Positions 6,578 through 6,999 of a DNA stretch of 6,999 nucleotides are shown here, in pieces. Both the position numbers and the translations under genes were made by a program. The stretch is taken from the NCBI GenBank assembly GCA_016763165.1, contig JAESUJ010000014.1:1-6999 (forward strand), in the 5' to 3' direction. The notes under the pieces were generated by a model. It was given only the letters and a program-made list of their open reading frames with translations, was not told the DNA's origin and ran no database searches. This DNA is from Candidatus Babeliales bacterium. Its GTDB lineage: Bacteria; Babelota; Babeliae; Babelales; CAZZPM01. Each line of letters opens with the position of its first letter. Positions within the stretch are counted from its first letter, which is position 1.

Positions 6578-6585
6578 AAAAGGAG
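6578..6585 (+). promoter_or_regulatory. Strong Shine-Dalgarno of hpf
   Basis: AAAAGGAG sits seven bases before ATG 6593. It is by far the best ribosome-binding site of the dnaX-der-lptB-hpf run, whose other genes have weak ones. This would allow hpf to be translated at a higher rate than its operon partners, as suits a factor needed in amounts comparable to ribosomes. Confidence 0.8.
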
Positions 6586-6592
6586 TATTTTT

Positions 6593-6940
6593 ATGAAAAG
6601 AAAAATTTCATTTATTGGTATGCCACATTCAGATGCGCTTGAGGCTCATAGTAATCAAAAACTTGATCGTTTAACTTCAATGATTAAGCATGATGAAGAG
6701 AATGAAGATGCTTATTCTTTGGAGTTTCATTTGAAATCACAAGAAAAACATTCACATCATCGCGCTGACTTACATGTGAAGATACCACAAATGAGTTTAC
6801 ATACTCATGATGAACATCCTGAAATGTACATTGCAGTTGATAATACCATTGATAAAATGGTCTCTTTGTATAGAAAAGAAAAAGATAAATTGAAAGATAA
6901 ACAGCGTAAAGTTGAAACTGACAAAAGCAAATTTGCTTAA
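6593..6940 (+). CDS. hpf: Ribosome hibernation promoting factor, short form (HPF/RaiA/YfiA family)
   Basis: Small protein predicted to bind the 30S decoding region and keep ribosomes idle when growth slows. Its 115 residues form one S30AE-type domain without the extra C-terminal dimerisation domain of long HPF. The N-terminal strand (KRKISFIGMPHSDALEAHSNQKLDRL) is followed by beta strands YSLEFHLKS and RADLHVKIPQ, and the diagnostic segment DEHPEMYIAVDNTIDKMVSLYRKEKDK corresponds to the family's D-x-Y-xAID-x3-DK pattern. The tail is lysine-rich, as expected for rRNA contact. Histidines are unusually dense at about residues 46-70. It lies 38 bases after lptB and ends the operon. The lptB-hpf pairing echoes lptB-rpoN-hpf of Proteobacteria, supporting both assignments. 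RaiA rather than HPF cannot be excluded. Confidence 0.88.
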   Translation: MKRKISFIGMPHSDALEAHSNQKLDRLTSMIKHDEENEDAYSLEFHLKSQEKHSHHRADLHVKIPQMSLHTHDEHPEMYIAVDNTIDKMVSLYRKEKDKLKDKQRKVETDKSKFA

Positions 6941-6947
6941 AGAAATA

Positions 6948-6975
6948 GGGCTCACTTAGTCAAGTGGGCCTTTTT
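6948..6975 (+). terminator. Intrinsic terminator of the dnaX-der-lptB-hpf run
   Basis: GGCTCACTT (6949-6957) pairs with AAGTGGGCC (6962-6970) as a nine-base-pair stem with one G:U pair and a four-base AGTC loop, directly followed by five T (6971-6975). It begins eight bases after the hpf stop codon. This is the clearest terminator in the window and defines the end of the operon. Confidence 0.9.
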
Positions 6976-6999
6976 ATCATACTTTCATAATTAATTATA

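Noticed and set aside
1..6999. Mobile elements, CRISPR arrays, toxin-antitoxin or defence genes, tRNA genes
   Set aside because: I saw no repeat arrays, terminal inverted repeats, transposase or nuclease motifs, or tRNA cloverleaf; all substantial coding sequence is housekeeping.

Overview
The window is ordinary core-genome DNA from an AT-rich bacterium with short intergenic gaps and no sign of mobile DNA. An LptB-type ABC ATPase points to a lipopolysaccharide-exporting (diderm) cell. The standard genetic code fits: all six complete genes end in TAA and none has an internal TGA. The lineage cannot be fixed from sequence alone. AT-rich composition, lysine-rich proteins and poly-A tracts, and an unusual combination of neighbours would suit a small-genome lineage such as Candidatus Dependentiae (TM6), but this is inference with low to moderate confidence.

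Layout. Positions 1-1547 are on the minus strand. They hold the N-terminal part of galU (UDP-glucose pyrophosphorylase, cut by the window edge) downstream of pheS (phenylalanyl-tRNA synthetase alpha chain). These two probably share a transcript; pheT is not beside pheS on either side. A divergent intergenic region (about 1548-1726) contains a palindromic AT-rich -10-like box and, directly before the plus-strand start, a run of eight G. A HAD subfamily IB phosphatase-like gene (1727-2488) follows.

The 203-base gap from 2489 to 2691 is not empty. It encodes a small bacterial SRP RNA (about 2531-2614), recognisable by its GGAA tetraloop, the internal-loop bases that bind Ffh, and a 10-bp terminal helix. 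It sits directly upstream of dnaX, as in Bacillus-type genomes.

The remaining genes form a tight plus-strand run: dnaX (clamp-loader tau/gamma), der (double GTPase for 50S assembly), lptB (LPS export ATPase) and hpf (short hibernation factor). It closes with a clear intrinsic terminator at 6948-6975. The dnaX-der gap is 14 bases and the der-lptB gap 15, which suggests one operon. The lptB-hpf pairing echoes the proteobacterial lptB-rpoN-hpf neighbourhood with rpoN missing.

No undescribed multi-gene system is visible. The points most worth a second look are a candidate programmed frameshift site in dnaX that would give a gamma-like short form, the SRP RNA gene, the G8 tract at the phosphatase start, and an atypical motif IV spacing in that phosphatase.
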